64,000 nucleotides of DNA from Massospora cicadina. Taxonomy: Eukaryota > Entomophthoromycota > Entomophthoromycetes > Entomophthorales > Entomophthoraceae. Of the stretch, positions 33,000-44,179 are shown piece by piece (the stretch's first letter is position 1; each line of letters opens with the position of its first letter). The DNA is taken from assembly GCA_022478985.1 (NCBI GenBank), contig JAKSZP010009512.1, forward strand, positions 41,912-105,911, read 5' to 3'. A program made the position numbers and the translations under genes. The notes below the pieces were generated by a model. That model saw nothing but the letters and a program-made list of their open reading frames with translations, had not been told where the DNA came from and searched no databases.

Positions 33000-34160
33000 T
33001 TTGGAGAGGAGCATAGAGTTGGCTAAAACAACCCTGCCAGTAAGGGAGTAGGGTGGGCTCTGAGAGAGGCGATGCGCTTCGTCACGTTATCTAGAATACA
33101 ACTTTCCATTACTGCTGATGCGTACCCGCCTGCCTCCACTCACACGCCCAGATGGCGGACTGGCCCTATGGTAGGGCATGGCACGAAGGGGAGCACTAGT
33201 GGGGCGGTGTGGGGTGAGCTGGGAGGGCGAGCATATGTGCGAGTAGATGGGCTGGGCTGGGCACTGGTTGCTGGGGCCCAGCAGGTTTGATACTGACCAA
33301 GGAGGATGATTTCGGTTTTGGAAGCGTTTAGTGCAGCATTACTTACCCGAGAATACTCCTGGATGAGAGCTTCAAGTGCACGTGCATCTATATTATTAGA
33401 CACCCCAATCACACAGTCATCTGCAAACGCCATCATCTTGACTGGGGCTTGGCCTGGTACATGGACCCCAGTGAGTTGGCATTCATGTTTCGAAGTAGTG
33501 GGTCAAGGCTGAAGTTGTATAAGAGTGGGCTAAGGGGCTCCCTTGTTGTAAGCCCCTTTGAGGGCGGACTACTTCCGTTAGGAAGCCAGGGCCACGCACT
33601 GCCATTGTTGCAGATTCTGTGAGCAGCAATACCCAGTTGATGAAGCGAGGGGGCAAGCGGATTTGGTGGAGGCAGGCCCTGAGTTATTCCCAGTTTACTC
33701 TATCATGGGCCTTCTTTTGGTCCAAAAATACAAGTGCCCCAGAGGCTGTGGACTGGCATGCGTTAGCCACAGAGTGCGCGTTGTCCCAAATCGACCTTCT
33801 GGGTATGAAACCAAATTGTTCTAGGGAGATGGTGGCGGATGCTACAATCCCTAAACGGTTAGCCATGATTTTAGTTAAATTTTTTGTATCCATGTTAGTT
33901 AAAAAAATGGGGCGCCAGTTGGGTAAGTCTAGCTTTTCCCCTTTCTTAAAGAGTGTGACAGTTAATGCCTCTTGTCCTCCTGGTAGGAGGCGCGTTTCCA
34001 GAAGGCTCTGGTTAAGTGAGGCAAGCAGCAGTGGGGATATATATTTGAAGTACTTTTTATAGAATTCATATGGAATGCCATCTGGGCCTTGGCATTTCCA
34101 GTTTGGTGCACCGTGGATGGCTGTCCATAATTCGTTCAGAGTAATCAAATTCATTATTTC
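33000..34160 (-). pseudogene. LINE C reverse transcriptase
   Basis: Open minus-strand stretch 34154-33684 shows RT motifs in order: KCQGPDGIPYEFYKKYFKYI, ALTVTLFKKGEKLDLPNWRP, QFGFIPRRSIWDNAHSV and ALVFLDQKKAHDRVNWE (first catalytic Asp, block A). A frameshift near 33600 leads to MMAFADDCVIGVSNN near 33436, the FADD box. It would prime reverse transcription at nicked target DNA. The RQGDPLSP region between the two parts is decayed. Confidence 0.85.
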
Positions 34161-34169
34161 TGGTTATCA

Positions 34170-35490
34170 GGAAATTGTGCAGATATGGGTTCAGTCAAAA
34201 AATTCTGCCACTTTGGCAGGCTGAATTGGATCATATTGATATAACTCAGAGTAATACTTTTGTATTTTGATTGCCACTTTGGCTGGCATATCCACAACGG
34301 AATCATCCAATCTTCGCACCTGTGTGCAGGCCATGCTCTGGCATGGTGCAAATTTTTTTTAAAATATGCGGTGCACTTGTCGCCCTCTGTATTGCATTTG
34401 GCCCTGTACTGAACACAAACAAATGTTTGTGTTGCCTTTTGAGCGTGTTGAGGTGGGTGGCTGCTTCCGCCCACTTCCAGCCCCATGCAGGGCTGTAGCC
34501 TGTAGCTGGGATATTGGACTCCAGGTGTGCCAACTCTGCCAGAGAGCGCGAAATGATGGCTGATGTGGCTGATGTGGCTCATGAGCGCCAGGAGGAGAGG
34601 TGGCGAGAGTGGCGGATGGTATCCTCTTTGAAGGTTGACCATGTGGAGATGGGGTCCACGCAAAACGGTGTAACAAACTCTTTTGCCAAAGTTGCTGATT
34701 CCACCCAAGTGGAAAATCCTGGCAACGCAAGTTTGGGAGGGCGGATTTTGCACCAATGTGGGGCCTTAGCCACTGTGACAGGTAGGTGGTAGGTTATTGA
34801 GACCAGTCAGTGGTCGGAGAATTCAATTTTTGTTGTTTTGAAGTGGGAAATGTGGGGTTGGAATTTCACCGGCATAAGGATAAGGTCAATGCGGGTCATG
34901 GACCTTAATTGGCCATTGTGGACGTGGGGTGCATCATGTTTTTGAGCAGCGGGGCTTGCCATGGCAGCGCATCCATTAACCCAAAGGTGGCCTTTAAAAT
35001 ATGAAGTTCTACGTGACCCTGGGGGGTGTGGGAGGAGGAAGGCCAACGGTCCATGGGTGTGTTTAGCCAACAGTTCATGTCGCTGACTATGAAAGGGTCT
35101 GGGGGTAGTGTAAGGGAATTACCTGATGAGAAAAATTCCTTATGCTCTCATGCACAGATTGGGGCATAGATGTTAGCAATAGCATGCGCCACATCAGCCC
35201 ATGAAAAAGTGACAACGTGGACTCAGCCATTGAGGAAGGATTCTGACAATAAAAATTTGAATAAATTGTTTTTCTGAACTAGCACCCCACAGTGCTCTGA
35301 CCAAAAGGATAGGTATGGGAGGAGCATGGTTTTTAAGCATCCTCGGAACCTCGCGGACAGTGGGACTCCTGGATGGCCAGGATATCCACGGGTAAATTTT
35401 TTTGTAAAAACTCAGTTTCCTAGTCTGAGACAGCGAGGCCTTGAGTCTGGCGATATTCAACATCCCTAAAGTGAAGGTTTCCCTCATTGC
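34170..35490 (-). pseudogene. LINE C APE-type endonuclease
   Basis: N-terminal half of ORF2. Minus strand: LGMLNIARLKASLSQTR near 35470 (first strand, Asn), VDILAIQESH near 35380 in another frame (catalytic Glu), DMNCWLNTP near 35070 (Asp/Asn motif), SMTRIDLILMP near 34895 and SDH near 34815 (terminal His). All five motif positions of an APE nuclease can be located, but in several frames. Between 34.75 and 34.2 kb is the linker to RT. Confidence 0.7.
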
Positions 35491-35493
35491 ACC

Positions 35494-36900
35494 TTAGGTG
35501 CGAGGGGGTGGGCACCTGGGCTCACTAGCCTCCTCTAGATCCCCATGGGCCTTCATGGCAGCGCGGGTGTTTGCAGCAATGCTATCAATAGTTTTGTTAA
35601 TTTTAGCAGAAAGGTTTGCGTTGGCTTTTGCCCTCGCTTTTTGTTTCTCCGATGTTGAATGAATTTTTTGTGGTGCAGATGAGTTTGGTTCACCAACAAT
35701 TGGGTCAAAAAAAATTTTCAGGTAGGTTGGATCCCAAGTCAGTTTCAACTGGAGCTTGGTTTCAAAGATTAGGTGAGATCAAGTCACCCATCAGATCCTC
35801 AGATTGGGTGGTTCAATTGGCATGGGCTTCCCAATCTGATTGGTTGAGGGATTCCCAAGTTGCTTCTGCCACGAAGGTTTAGATGTCCTCCTGGCGTTGG
35901 GAGTGTGGGATAGCGGTGGTGACTTTGGCCGCTTCCTTGGCCGCGGCCCCATGGGCCTGCTTGGCCTTCTTCCACTCTTGCGGGGAAATAGGTTTTACCA
36001 GTAGGTAGCAGCCTTGTGCTCCCCACGGGAAAGCCTCTTTCAGTGCTTGCAGTTGGTTTGTAGTGCGCCTCTCCGCTGGCCATGGTCGCCGAAGGGGTGC
36101 TCTTGGAATGTGATGCCCTCCTTGGTGGGGCATGCATGTGCCTTATGGCCAAACGCGTCAAAGTGGGTGCAGATGGGGGGCGCGCTGTCCACGGTTACCC
36201 AAAAAGGGTGGGTGGTATGCCCTTCAGTATTGATATATGTTGAGTGTGGGATCTGGGTTAGGTCCTTCACAATCTCCTCAGTTGGGGTCAGAGCTGCAAT
36301 GGCTTTGCCAGTGCACAGGTGTGGCATCAGCGTAAAGTGTTGCATTTTGAAAGATTGTATTTTGCTGTATACAGTGAGACCATCTTTCAGGTGCCGCTCC
36401 AAAATGGCACGTTTTACCATAGCAGGCAAAAAGTCAAACGTGAGGAAAATTTGGTTGGATTTTGTTCATCTGGTGCATTTGGTTTTGATAACCCGTTGCC
36501 CTTTGGGGAGGTCAATCACTATGCGCACTGCAGCAGCTTCATCTGCTGCCTCTTTGTTTTTGAAACTGAGGTCCAGCCAACCACGTGACATGGAGTGAGG
36601 TGCGACGTACACCGCGGTCAGGAAAAAAGTGTGCACATCCCCACATAATTTTTCCCATAGAGCTATTTGTTGGATGTCCAGAAACACACGGACTCCATAT
36701 TCCACTGATGAGAGTGGTTGGGAGTGTGGCGTGTTGATGTACAGGTTGCATTGTGCTTGCCAAGCGAGGATTTCTGGGGAAATAGTGACTGCAAGTTTTT
36801 ATGTTTTTTTTATTCCACCAGTTTCTCCAGGGCATTTTCGAACGTTTGAGGCCGCAGCCTACCACCTGCTCCTCTTAACTTACTTGCCTAACTTCTCCCT
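35494..36900 (-). pseudogene. LINE C ORF1
   Basis: Minus-strand ORF1. It starts with a block homologous to E (YINTPHSQPLSSVEYGVRVF, ALWEKLCGDVHTFFLTAVYV, GWLDLSFKNKEAADEAAAV). The middle has MPHLCTGKAIAALTPTEEIV. A zinc knuckle near 36165-36125 reads CTHFDAFGHKAHAC, a CX2CX4HX4C motif with the second Cys changed to Phe. A lysine- and alanine-rich C-terminal helix occupies 35748-35494. Three frames are needed to read it. It is an RNA-binding partner of ORF2. Confidence 0.75.
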
Positions 36901-37005
36901 GACATGGGCGCAGACTAATCTCCTATGTGAGATTATCAAACTAAAATCTGACTTGAATTAAATAAGTTGCAAAAGTGATTGCAACGAGAGAAATAATTTT
37001 TTTGA

Positions 37006-37019
37006 GTAGATGACATTTA
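37006..37019. repeat. Right TSD of LINE C (14 bp)
   Basis: Exact copy of 31734-31747. Confidence 0.85.
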
Positions 37020-37264
37020 AATAATTGTTGAAAAATGTCGTTAAGGTTCTCATACTGAAGACAATACTGATTTCCATCAACTGAGGGCAGGGAGAATTGA
37101 AACGTGGACTGGATTTTTTAACTTTAGGCTGCATTTGTGACACTAAATACCGCAAGGTTATAATCCATCAAGCAACGCTTTTTTACTGATCAGTAGATTG
37201 ACCTTCATAACTTCTAGTATTCTCCATTATTCATAATTGATGTTTTCACATAAGACAGCTTGGA
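37020..37264 (-). other. Leader of element B
   Basis: Sequence between the LINE C insertion and the B PBS. It is the 5' leader, or the first codons of gag, of B on the minus strand. I see no clear protein in it. Confidence 0.5.
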
Positions 37265-37283
37265 GCCCTTTGTAGTGAGAACC
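37265..37283 (-). promoter_or_regulatory. tRNA primer-binding site of element B
   Basis: The plus strand gccctttgtagtgagaacc matches the A site ccccctgtagtgagcacca at about 14 of 19 bases. It lies a few bases inside the 5' LTR. Confidence 0.65.
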
Positions 37284-37288
37284 TCTTC

Positions 37289-37759
37289 TCTTGGCATAAC
37301 AGTTCTCTTGACTGTCACCAAAGTCTAAAAATAGGCTAAAAGGCCTAAAATTAATGGAGAGGTCAAAAAAGAAAATATGGAAAGAATATAGACTACTTTG
37401 TTGTGTTAGAAAGCGTTAAGTCTATAGGGTGTGTGGGGACATAGTGCCTCAGGGACTTTTGTGGCCCCAAAGAATCATAATATTTTACTGCGTTCTATCA
37501 ATCATTTGGACAGCGCCCTCATTGAACTATGTCATTCTCATGACTGCAGCAGGGGGGCAGCGCCTCTCAAGGTTTAGGAAGCAGTAACAGGATTCCTGAA
37601 TGTAATTTCATCGATTATCAAATGCGTGATGCTTACTAATTAAATCTAGTTTTGGAACAGTCAGGATAAGGTTTCATTCACATTAGTTTGAGAGTCAATC
37701 ATTCAAGGATCAATTTGAAAACAGAGATTTTAGCTTTATCGTCATCTTTAATTTTGACA
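37289..37759 (-). repeat. 5' LTR of element B
   Basis: 471 bp, partner of 18374-18846. The minus strand starts TGTCAAAATTAAAGATGACGAT, matching the other LTR start with a few changes. Confidence 0.85.
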
Positions 37760-37764
37760 CATGC
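37760..37764. repeat. Right TSD of element B (catgc)
   Basis: Four of five bases match catga at 18369-18373. Confidence 0.55.
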
Positions 37765-38640
37765 TGTTAAAAACTGTGTTTGTTGTTCCTAGTTCCCAAT
37801 GTTCACCTGCATAGATTCAGTGTAATAATGTGCACTTTTTGCATTGGTTAATATTTTTGTAGATATGTGATTGATAATAGTATGGAGACTATTTTTCGCA
37901 GATGACTAGATATACCAGGTTGAGATGTGGTCCAGCGCTAAACTTGGAATGATCCACTTGATGATGATTATGTTGACAATCAGGGACTTAATCCCTATTC
38001 TGGATGAAAATCTAATTCTAGAATCAGAGGTTCTCAGTTTTAATTCTCATCACGCTAAGTTGGCAGAGATCTACTTCAAAGATCTGCTTCTCTTCTAAGG
38101 ATATCCAATCCTTACTCTTTATCACTCAAAAAGGTCAACAATTATTGTATTACAATAAAAATAAACTGAAGATGAATAGAACTTAATACTAAATTGGATT
38201 TAGATCTGTTTTATTATCAAAAAATAGGGAATTTATAGGGAATTCAGCGCCCAACTACTCTGTTGGTGCCTCAGTTAGGAAACGGCAGACGTTGCCAATA
38301 ATTTCTTCTTTGAGTTCTCTTCCAGCGATGTTCTTCTCCACTAGGCTATGGATTCCGCCATCAGTAATCCTTAGAAACCTAAACTTTAAGGAGAAAAAAA
38401 AGTAAACCTGACATTTCCGCTCAATTACAGTGAACCAACCGCATTTGGCAAGCAACCTTCTTAGGTAATGAGACTCTTTACCCATTATAACAGGTTGTGA
38501 GCCAACTGGTCAATTCACTAGTTTCAGGCGGCATCACTCGCCTCACAACTCCTAAATAAATTCCCAATCAGTCGCAATGAAACCCAACTGGTCTCAATTG
38601 GTACATCTGATACTAATCATTGATTAACTATCAGATGAAT
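37765..38640 (-). other. Unassigned stretch between LINE N and element B
   Basis: In LINE D only about 240 bp separate the EKAYDR motif from the point that resumes on the other side of B. In N the distance is over 1.1 kb. This stretch therefore contains extra DNA, possibly a decayed insertion that I cannot classify. The minus-strand ORF at 38255-38485 has no recognisable motif. Confidence 0.35.
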
Positions 38641-40382
38641 CAATTTTACTGGAAACTCTTCCCAAAAAGATCTTAGGCATTCACATGGATTGACCTCATC
38701 ATATCCAAACCCTGCAAATTACCCAAAATTCTGCTGACATTATATAAACAGATTTTTTATAAACTGATATCCAAATCATCCGCTAGTGGGACTTATCCCC
38801 TAGCAAACCAGAAGGTTTTATAAACTAGGAAGCTGGAAATGTGGGCAAATCCCAACACATGCCATCCTGTCAAAAGCCTTTTCCGTGTTGAGGATAGCTT
38901 AGTAGCCATTTACTATGCAAATTAATAATGAGGGTCACGCGAAGTCATCATACTATCCCATAGAATTTTTCCAACGGTAAAGCCATGTTGTGAAGGTTTG
39001 GGTGTATTATTACCCATTTATTGTTCCAGTTTTCCAGAAGATTCATGTACAGTTTTTGGTCCAAGTTAGTCATCGCAATCAGTCGTCAGTTTTCTAGGTC
39101 CTCACTGTTTTTCTTGTGGATGCAGATTGTGATTAACCCTCTTGAATTGACATTAGTTCTCAATTGAACATAGGGTTGGTGAAAAATTTTTAATGGCTAG
39201 TTGCAACTGTTGATGGACCCATGAAGTATGCATTAAAAGGTACGCCTTAAAGGTCTAGAGGCATTCAGTCTTTGGAATTTTTCGTGATGTCCAGAATCTT
39301 TTTGGTGTTAAATAAACCTATTAAGGTTATATCTTCCGTGGGTCATCTGATGATCCCAGAGAATAACATAGTATATTATCGATGTCTATTGAGTCCTTTA
39401 GGCTTTTTCTTAAACATGACAAGAGTTAATGAATCTCCGGTGTTATCTACTTCTTGTCCATTGTGTTGTGTTGCTTATCCTCATAGAGGTGATATCCTAG
39501 CATTAAACAGTTTTATGCTTTTGTTGAAAAGTGGTTGAGTAGTTCCTAAAGTTCATAGTATCAGGACAAAGTGAAGTTGGCCGCCCTCATAGCTTATATT
39601 GTAGCTCTTCTTGCAGGTGCTTTTGTGCTAATCAAAGTTTTTACTCTGTGGGGATAGGGGTGATCTGACAGTATGTTCAAAGGTAATAAATCCTGGAGTG
39701 CGTCCATTTTATTCTAGCTTATACATTAGCCATATTGGCTTTACTAGAGTTTAAGATTTTGGGTGGTCCCAGCACTGGCTGTCAGCCATCAGGTTTTGGC
39801 TGCTGCAAGTGGCAGGGGTATGTGAGGGGTAGTGTTATGTATAAATGACATAGGTTAGAGAAATTAAATGTAAGGATAATGCTGGTCGTCAGGAGGCCAA
39901 AAAGGTGAAGTTGGTAGCCTTTATGACATAAAACATACCCTAGACCAACACTGGGTAAAGGAGAGATATGTCCAGGTTGGTCATGGGGATGTGCGAGAAG
40001 TTCCACCCTGCATTACAACAGGGGCGTTAGAATGACCCAGCTATATGATTATTAATGATTATTCACTTTGGTTGCTTGTCAAATGGGGTTTTGAAACCCG
40101 TTCAATTTTCAAAATTGCCAACTTGGGTTGGCCTTTCCTGGAATCAATCACTTGATTCAGTTGATTTCTAAGTATACGTACCATGTCAGATGGAATCATA
40201 CGCTTATTGGTGCACCTGGGCTTAGCATCACTTCCATTAATCAATGATTCCCCCACCATTCCTTAAGTTGATTTCCCAAGACCAACCTTCCTCATTAGTC
40301 AACTTCCTTCTAATAAAATCTTGTTAGTTTCCATTCTTTTATATGTTAACTTGGGCGAACCTGTGCATAGATCTTTTTAAGA
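38641..40382 (-). pseudogene. LINE N, fragment 2: reverse transcriptase
   Basis: Minus strand, homologous to LINE D. RAANFTLS-x-YY near 39600 matches RAANFTTSHYYAQ. Near 39190-39030, GLITICIHKKNSEDLEN and RLIAMTNLDQKLYMNLLENW match GSITTLIHKKSDRENLAN and RPIALINTDHKLTMKLL. AILNTEKAFDRMAC near 38900 matches ALLDMEKAYDRVAW (first catalytic Asp). From about 39.70 to 40.38 kb roughly 600 bp have no counterpart in D and are unexplained. The P1 LTR ends this piece on the right, and B, after the unassigned stretch, on the left. Confidence 0.75.
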
Positions 40383-40387
40383 AGGTC

Positions 40388-41399
40388 TGTCGGAATTTTA
40401 ACCAGATGGAATCCTCCATTAATTTAGTATTATTTGAGATGAAATGGCCAATCCCAGCGGAATGGCTTATTGACTAAATTCTTATTATTTAATGTGATTG
40501 CTGGTTAGTTGCACCCCAATTTTGGTTGAGATGAAATTAGTATTCCGCTGAGTTTGGAAATAGGTTTGAGTGGGGCCAATCAGTGGCCCCAAATTAGTAT
40601 AAGGATCACTGGTGACTGATAGCTGAGGATGATCCAATTGTTATCAGTCAGTGGAATCAATTTTTGACGCCAACTGCCATTCATAGTCCATTGTGGGATT
40701 TCCAGTGTAAAGCTGATGTACTCACTTCAAATCGTTCATCTATGAATTTGCTGCCTGATAATTTGATGTTGGCAGATCCAACAATTATGAGTTTGAGGTG
40801 GCCAAAGTTATTTCTGGTGCCTCATTATTATTAAGTTAAGATGAGAAGAGATGTTGGTGAGATGCCGAGATATTTCAAGTCAAAGTGAGTGGCCAAAGTT
40901 GTTTCTGGCGCATTATAATCAACTTGAAGGTCAAAACCAAATTTGACATTTAATTAGATTAATTATTTTATATGGCTCATTGGCGACTTAAGGACAAGGA
41001 TGAACCAAAACCAATTTGGATATTGGGAAGGATGGAGCGAGAGGGTTGACGCCAGGGAAGAGAATAGTGTAGAAGAAGAAGAAGAGTGGTTGGCTAGAAG
41101 AACCATCGGAAGAGCTAATAGGTCAGAGGTGGGCGCAGTAGCCCTTTTGTAGATATTATAAATACCTGGCGCTTCCCTTTCAATAAATAACTACTTTTTC
41201 TCATTCTCTTTTATGATTAAGTTTATATATTTCGTTGTTTAGGGAACGAGGATAGGGGATCCCCAAATGGCACAGGTGATAAACCAAGGGGTTAGCTGGC
41301 ACTGCTGGCCCTGATGGGTAAGGTGAAATGGTAAGGGCTGACCAGTCTTCATATTGCTTAGCCTGACAACTAGCAGAGGCCATAGTCAATTTTCTGAGA
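40388..41399 (+). repeat. Solo LTR P1 of the P family
   Basis: A 1012-bp sequence is similar in reverse complement to both LTRs of element P (51209-52217 and 52411-53416). It starts tgtcggaattttaacc and ends in the agtcaattttc block, as P LTRs do. Near-duplications aggtc (40383-40387) and aagtc (41400-41404) flank it. LINE N coding sequence continues on both sides. It is probably left by recombination between two LTRs. Confidence 0.8.
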
Positions 41400-41404
41400 A
41401 AGTC

Positions 41405-42226
41405 CTTAACAACATCAACCATTTTGTTTGCACTAGTTTAATAATCACATTTGGTGCACCCCTGGGCCGCCCTGGTCCCCTCCAGACTGAGGCACCCAAG
41501 ACCTTCAGCCCATATCACTGCTTGGATGTGGACTTCACTTTACGGTCTTCAAGTCTTTTTGTTTGTATGGTATTTTTAATACAGACTGCGTTAACCACCC
41601 TTGCCCTATGTTACTTGAGCTCCAGCCCTTTGTGCGGGGCTATGCTCCCTATAATACTGACGACTAGTTCCCTGGTGTTGAGGTGGTGCACTGAGCACCA
41701 CCACTCTGGGAACTGGAGAGTTATAGACACTCTCCTTACATATAGTTGCACTTAATAATATTGATAATCTTCTTTTTTTACAAAGGGTTTGTATTAGGGG
41801 GCAGGCGCAGTCCTATGCCAGAACCTTAAAAATGGCTTTGACGCAGTTCTCAGTAGGATTATCAGTGAACTTTATCACTTAGGTTCAATCACATATTTTT
41901 GTAAATTTGAGTTTTTCAATGAGAAATGGAACTATCAGGCCATATTGATCCTTGAGCTGACTGATAAGTTTGACTTCTATAAAGCATTCTGGTCATGCAG
42001 CAAGTCCACATGCGGAGGGAGGTAACGCATCTTTAAAGCTGGTGCATTGGAGGAAGTATTTGAGTTGAGCGGTTTTAGGGCAACCCTTCACTTCTATGGT
42101 GAGGTCTCAAAGGTGATAAAGGATGCTGTTGAAGTTTACTCAAAAGTATTGAGTTTTATTATAATATTCTTCAAAATGTGTTTCAAGGAGTCAGTTCACC
42201 TCAGGTCATGCATTGGGTAGATAAAT
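41405..42226 (-). pseudogene. LINE N, fragment 3: endonuclease C-terminal half and linker
   Basis: The minus strand from 42226 reads IIYLPNA, then VNFNSILYHL, then QCTSFKDALPPSACGLAA. LINE D has SIYLPNA, GNFNTIISRV and RLSGFIDALPPSASGLGC. These are the APE nuclease core with its Asp/Asn motif. The remainder to 41405 parallels the D linker before RT (CTKCDY-x-TSANKMVDVVKDL against ITRVAYNCAKALMTAARARV). F inserted exactly before IIYLPNA. Confidence 0.8.
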
Positions 42227-42231
42227 TATAG
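42227..42231. repeat. Left TSD of element F (tatag)
   Basis: tatag here and tatgg at 48436-48440 match at four of five. Removing F and one copy restores an open reading frame of LINE N across the junction. Confidence 0.75.
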
Positions 42232-42974
42232 GGACAGAAATTTGCCCTCACAGCTGAAGAATAAGAAGGTTTTGGGTCAAATTCATCCTAAAAAGGGAAA
42301 TGTTAGCCATTTACAAGTTTGCAATACTAAATTAAATGATTTAAAGGATACTAATGATAGTATTGGCCAAAATACCATGGCCAATACTTGGTGGAACCCC
42401 GCAAATCAGGGTAACACCATTTCAAATTATGCATGGGCAATAAACCTAAAATTGAGCAGTCAGATTACTCTGACCATGTGACGGACCTTGAGGCGACCAT
42501 TGGAAGGTACTCCCCCAGCCACAACCAGGTCCTTCAGCACCTACGTGGGGACCCCCCTTTTATAGGCTTATTGAGGGTCCCCCAAGGTGAAATAAATTTC
42601 TCAGATGGTGATTGGCTGAAGCTCATAGAATCATTACCTCATGGGTACATTTTGGCCAATCATAATTCCCCTTCCATTGCTTTACTAACATGAAGTGAGT
42701 ATTTTGAGTTTTGATAGGCTGTTCCCCCATATTTCCTAGTTCAGACTAGGCTAATCTATTCTCAACACATTCTCAAATTTCCCTCAACCCTTGAAATACT
42801 TTAAATACTGAATGGTCAGATGTCAAGTGGGTCATTTTTCACTTTTACTGCACTAATAATAAGCTTTATAAAATTCCAGTTTAAACAGCGCTTCATTTTT
42901 AATTTTATTTACAAACTTTGTGGAATCCAGAAGGCAATAAGCACCAGCAAGCAGATATTGGCTGGGTTCCTACA
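42232..42974 (+). repeat. 5' LTR of element F
   Basis: 743 bp, starting gggacagaaa (decayed TGTCAGA) and ending ttcctaca. From about 42252 to 42700 it is almost identical to the 3' LTR; the last 275 bp differ at roughly one base in eight. The open stretches at 42242-42693 are LTR sequence repeated at 47732-48154, not genes. Confidence 0.9.
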
Positions 42975-42977
42975 AAA

Positions 42978-42995
42978 TGGTGCTCACTACAGGGG
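42978..42995 (+). promoter_or_regulatory. tRNA primer-binding site of element F
   Basis: tggtgctcactacagggg lies three bases inside the 5' LTR and starts with the complement of CCA. It is the same sequence as in element A. Confidence 0.85.
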
Positions 42996-43083
42996 ATCCC
43001 TGTATAAACAAAATATTTGTTTAAAAAGCAACTTTCCAGCGCCCTATCCTGTCTTAATGAGCTGGAAAAGCGCCCCTTAAAAC

Positions 43084-44000
43084 TCCCTCTAAAAGACAAG
43101 TACACCCCTGGGGAAGGGAGTATTGCTTCTTTCTTATATGTATATGAATCTATTATGCATGACGACACTTAGAAGCAGACTATTCAGCACATCCTTCCAT
43201 GCTTAAGCCGCCTAGTGCAAGAGATGATAGTTCCTTACCTGGACCCTTCTCACACTTGGGTAGAGGTGAAAGAGGCTCTTTTATCTAAATTCGGATAAAA
43301 GCAGAGTCTACACAGGGAAAACAGCCTTTGCGCGCCTTAGCATGTATAAAGTGAATCGCCCATTGCTTTTGCTGAACGATTTTACCTCACTGCGTAAAGA
43401 TTATCCATATCTAAAATGATCACCCTTGATGATGCTATCACCGCCCTGTTATCTGGGTTAGCTTCTCAGCCCTCTCTAGCTATACATATCATCACAGTGA
43501 GATACTATTTTAATAACATCTGATACATCAAAGAGGCTTTATTAGATGTGGCCAAATTTCATTAATGTGCCACAACAAATGAAGCTTAGATGAAAAATTC
43601 GGCTTTAAGCAATGAGGAGCGTCCACCTGTTGAACAGTTGGGATTGAGCTCACCTGTGCCTATCCTCTCTGCAAACCTGTTTCATCAGTGCAACTCAAAA
43701 AGGATATCACTCCTTCTTATTAATCAGAGACCTGTAAGGTAGTAAAAACCATACGCCCTCACAAGCTCACTAAAGCCGCTGTGCTTTCCCCTCCAGCTAA
43801 GCTGGCAAATGAGCGCTCTAAGGCTAATCAGTCTCCTGTGGCCGTCTCCCCTACCTCCATTACAGCCTTGCCTGTTGTTGAAAATATCCTATGGAGGAAT
43901 CTGAGATGGTTATGATGACATTGGTTACTATATATTGGGAGCCCCTGCAGAAGTAGAGGTTCCTGATCATTTGGACGCTGGAGAAGTAGATGAGACCACC
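43084..44000 (+). pseudogene. Gag relic of element F
   Basis: Fragments include LSRLVQEMIVPYLDPSHTW and VEVKEALLSKFG near 43205-43295, then ITLDDAITALLSGLASQPSL near 43420-43480 (compare G1 NLNDAITAVISLCNLVS). These are typical retrotransposon gag helices. Stops interrupt it. No zinc knuckle is clearly visible. Confidence 0.65.
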
Positions 44001-44179
44001 ATAACTGATGAAACGCACCTCAGCCAAATTCTAGGGTGTCCAAAAGTTATTGATACTGCCAGCAATGGTGTCCAATTCGTAGCTGTCCTGATTTGACCTC
44101 TTCAGATGGTGCATCCCATAAAATACATCTTAGATATATACTCTGAGATTAAAAAAGATAACCTCCACCTTCTGGCTCA

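Larger units (their letters stand above)
31748..37005 (-). mobile_element. LINE C, near full-length, inserted in gag leader of element B
   Basis: 5258-bp minus-strand non-LTR retrotransposon with ORF1 at about 35494-36900 and ORF2 at about 31857-35490. Its 3' UTR ends ataataaattttaatttaaa. Exact 14-bp TSDs flank it. Its 5' UTR near 36900-37000 aligns with that of LINE E (AATCACTTTTG; TAATCTCACATAGGAG against TAATCACACAGGAG). The copy is GC-rich compared with the LTR sequence around it. Stops and shifts disable it. Confidence 0.85.
18374..37759 (-). mobile_element. Ty3/gypsy LTR retrotransposon B, split by element A and LINE C
   Basis: Minus-strand element with LTRs of 471-473 bp at 37289-37759 (5') and 18374-18846 (3'). 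The span is 19386 bp, and subtracting A with its TSD (7544 bp) and LINE C with its TSD (5272 bp) leaves about 6570 bp, equal to G1 without its insert. The pol order is correct once the inserts are removed: gag 29.9-31.7 kb plus leader at 37.0-37.3 kb, protease near 29.8 kb, RT N-terminus at 28.95-29.0 kb continuing at 21.4 kb, RNase H near 20.3 kb, integrase at 19.1-19.95 kb. Same family as G1 and K. Confidence 0.85.

Noticed and set aside
34271..34792. Several overlapping plus-strand ORFs of 65-92 codons
   Set aside because: They are shadows opposite the ORF2 linker of LINE C; GC-rich sequence keeps many frames open.
41454..41520. Plus-strand Gly/Pro-rich string (GRPGPL) that looked like a fourth collagen-like gag
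   Set aside because: It is antisense to LINE N, whose minus-strand frame matches LINE D there, and only two triplets are in phase.
42242..42693. Two open frames with exact counterparts at 47732-48154, first taken as duplicated small genes
   Set aside because: Both lie inside the LTRs of element F; they are duplicated because LTRs are.
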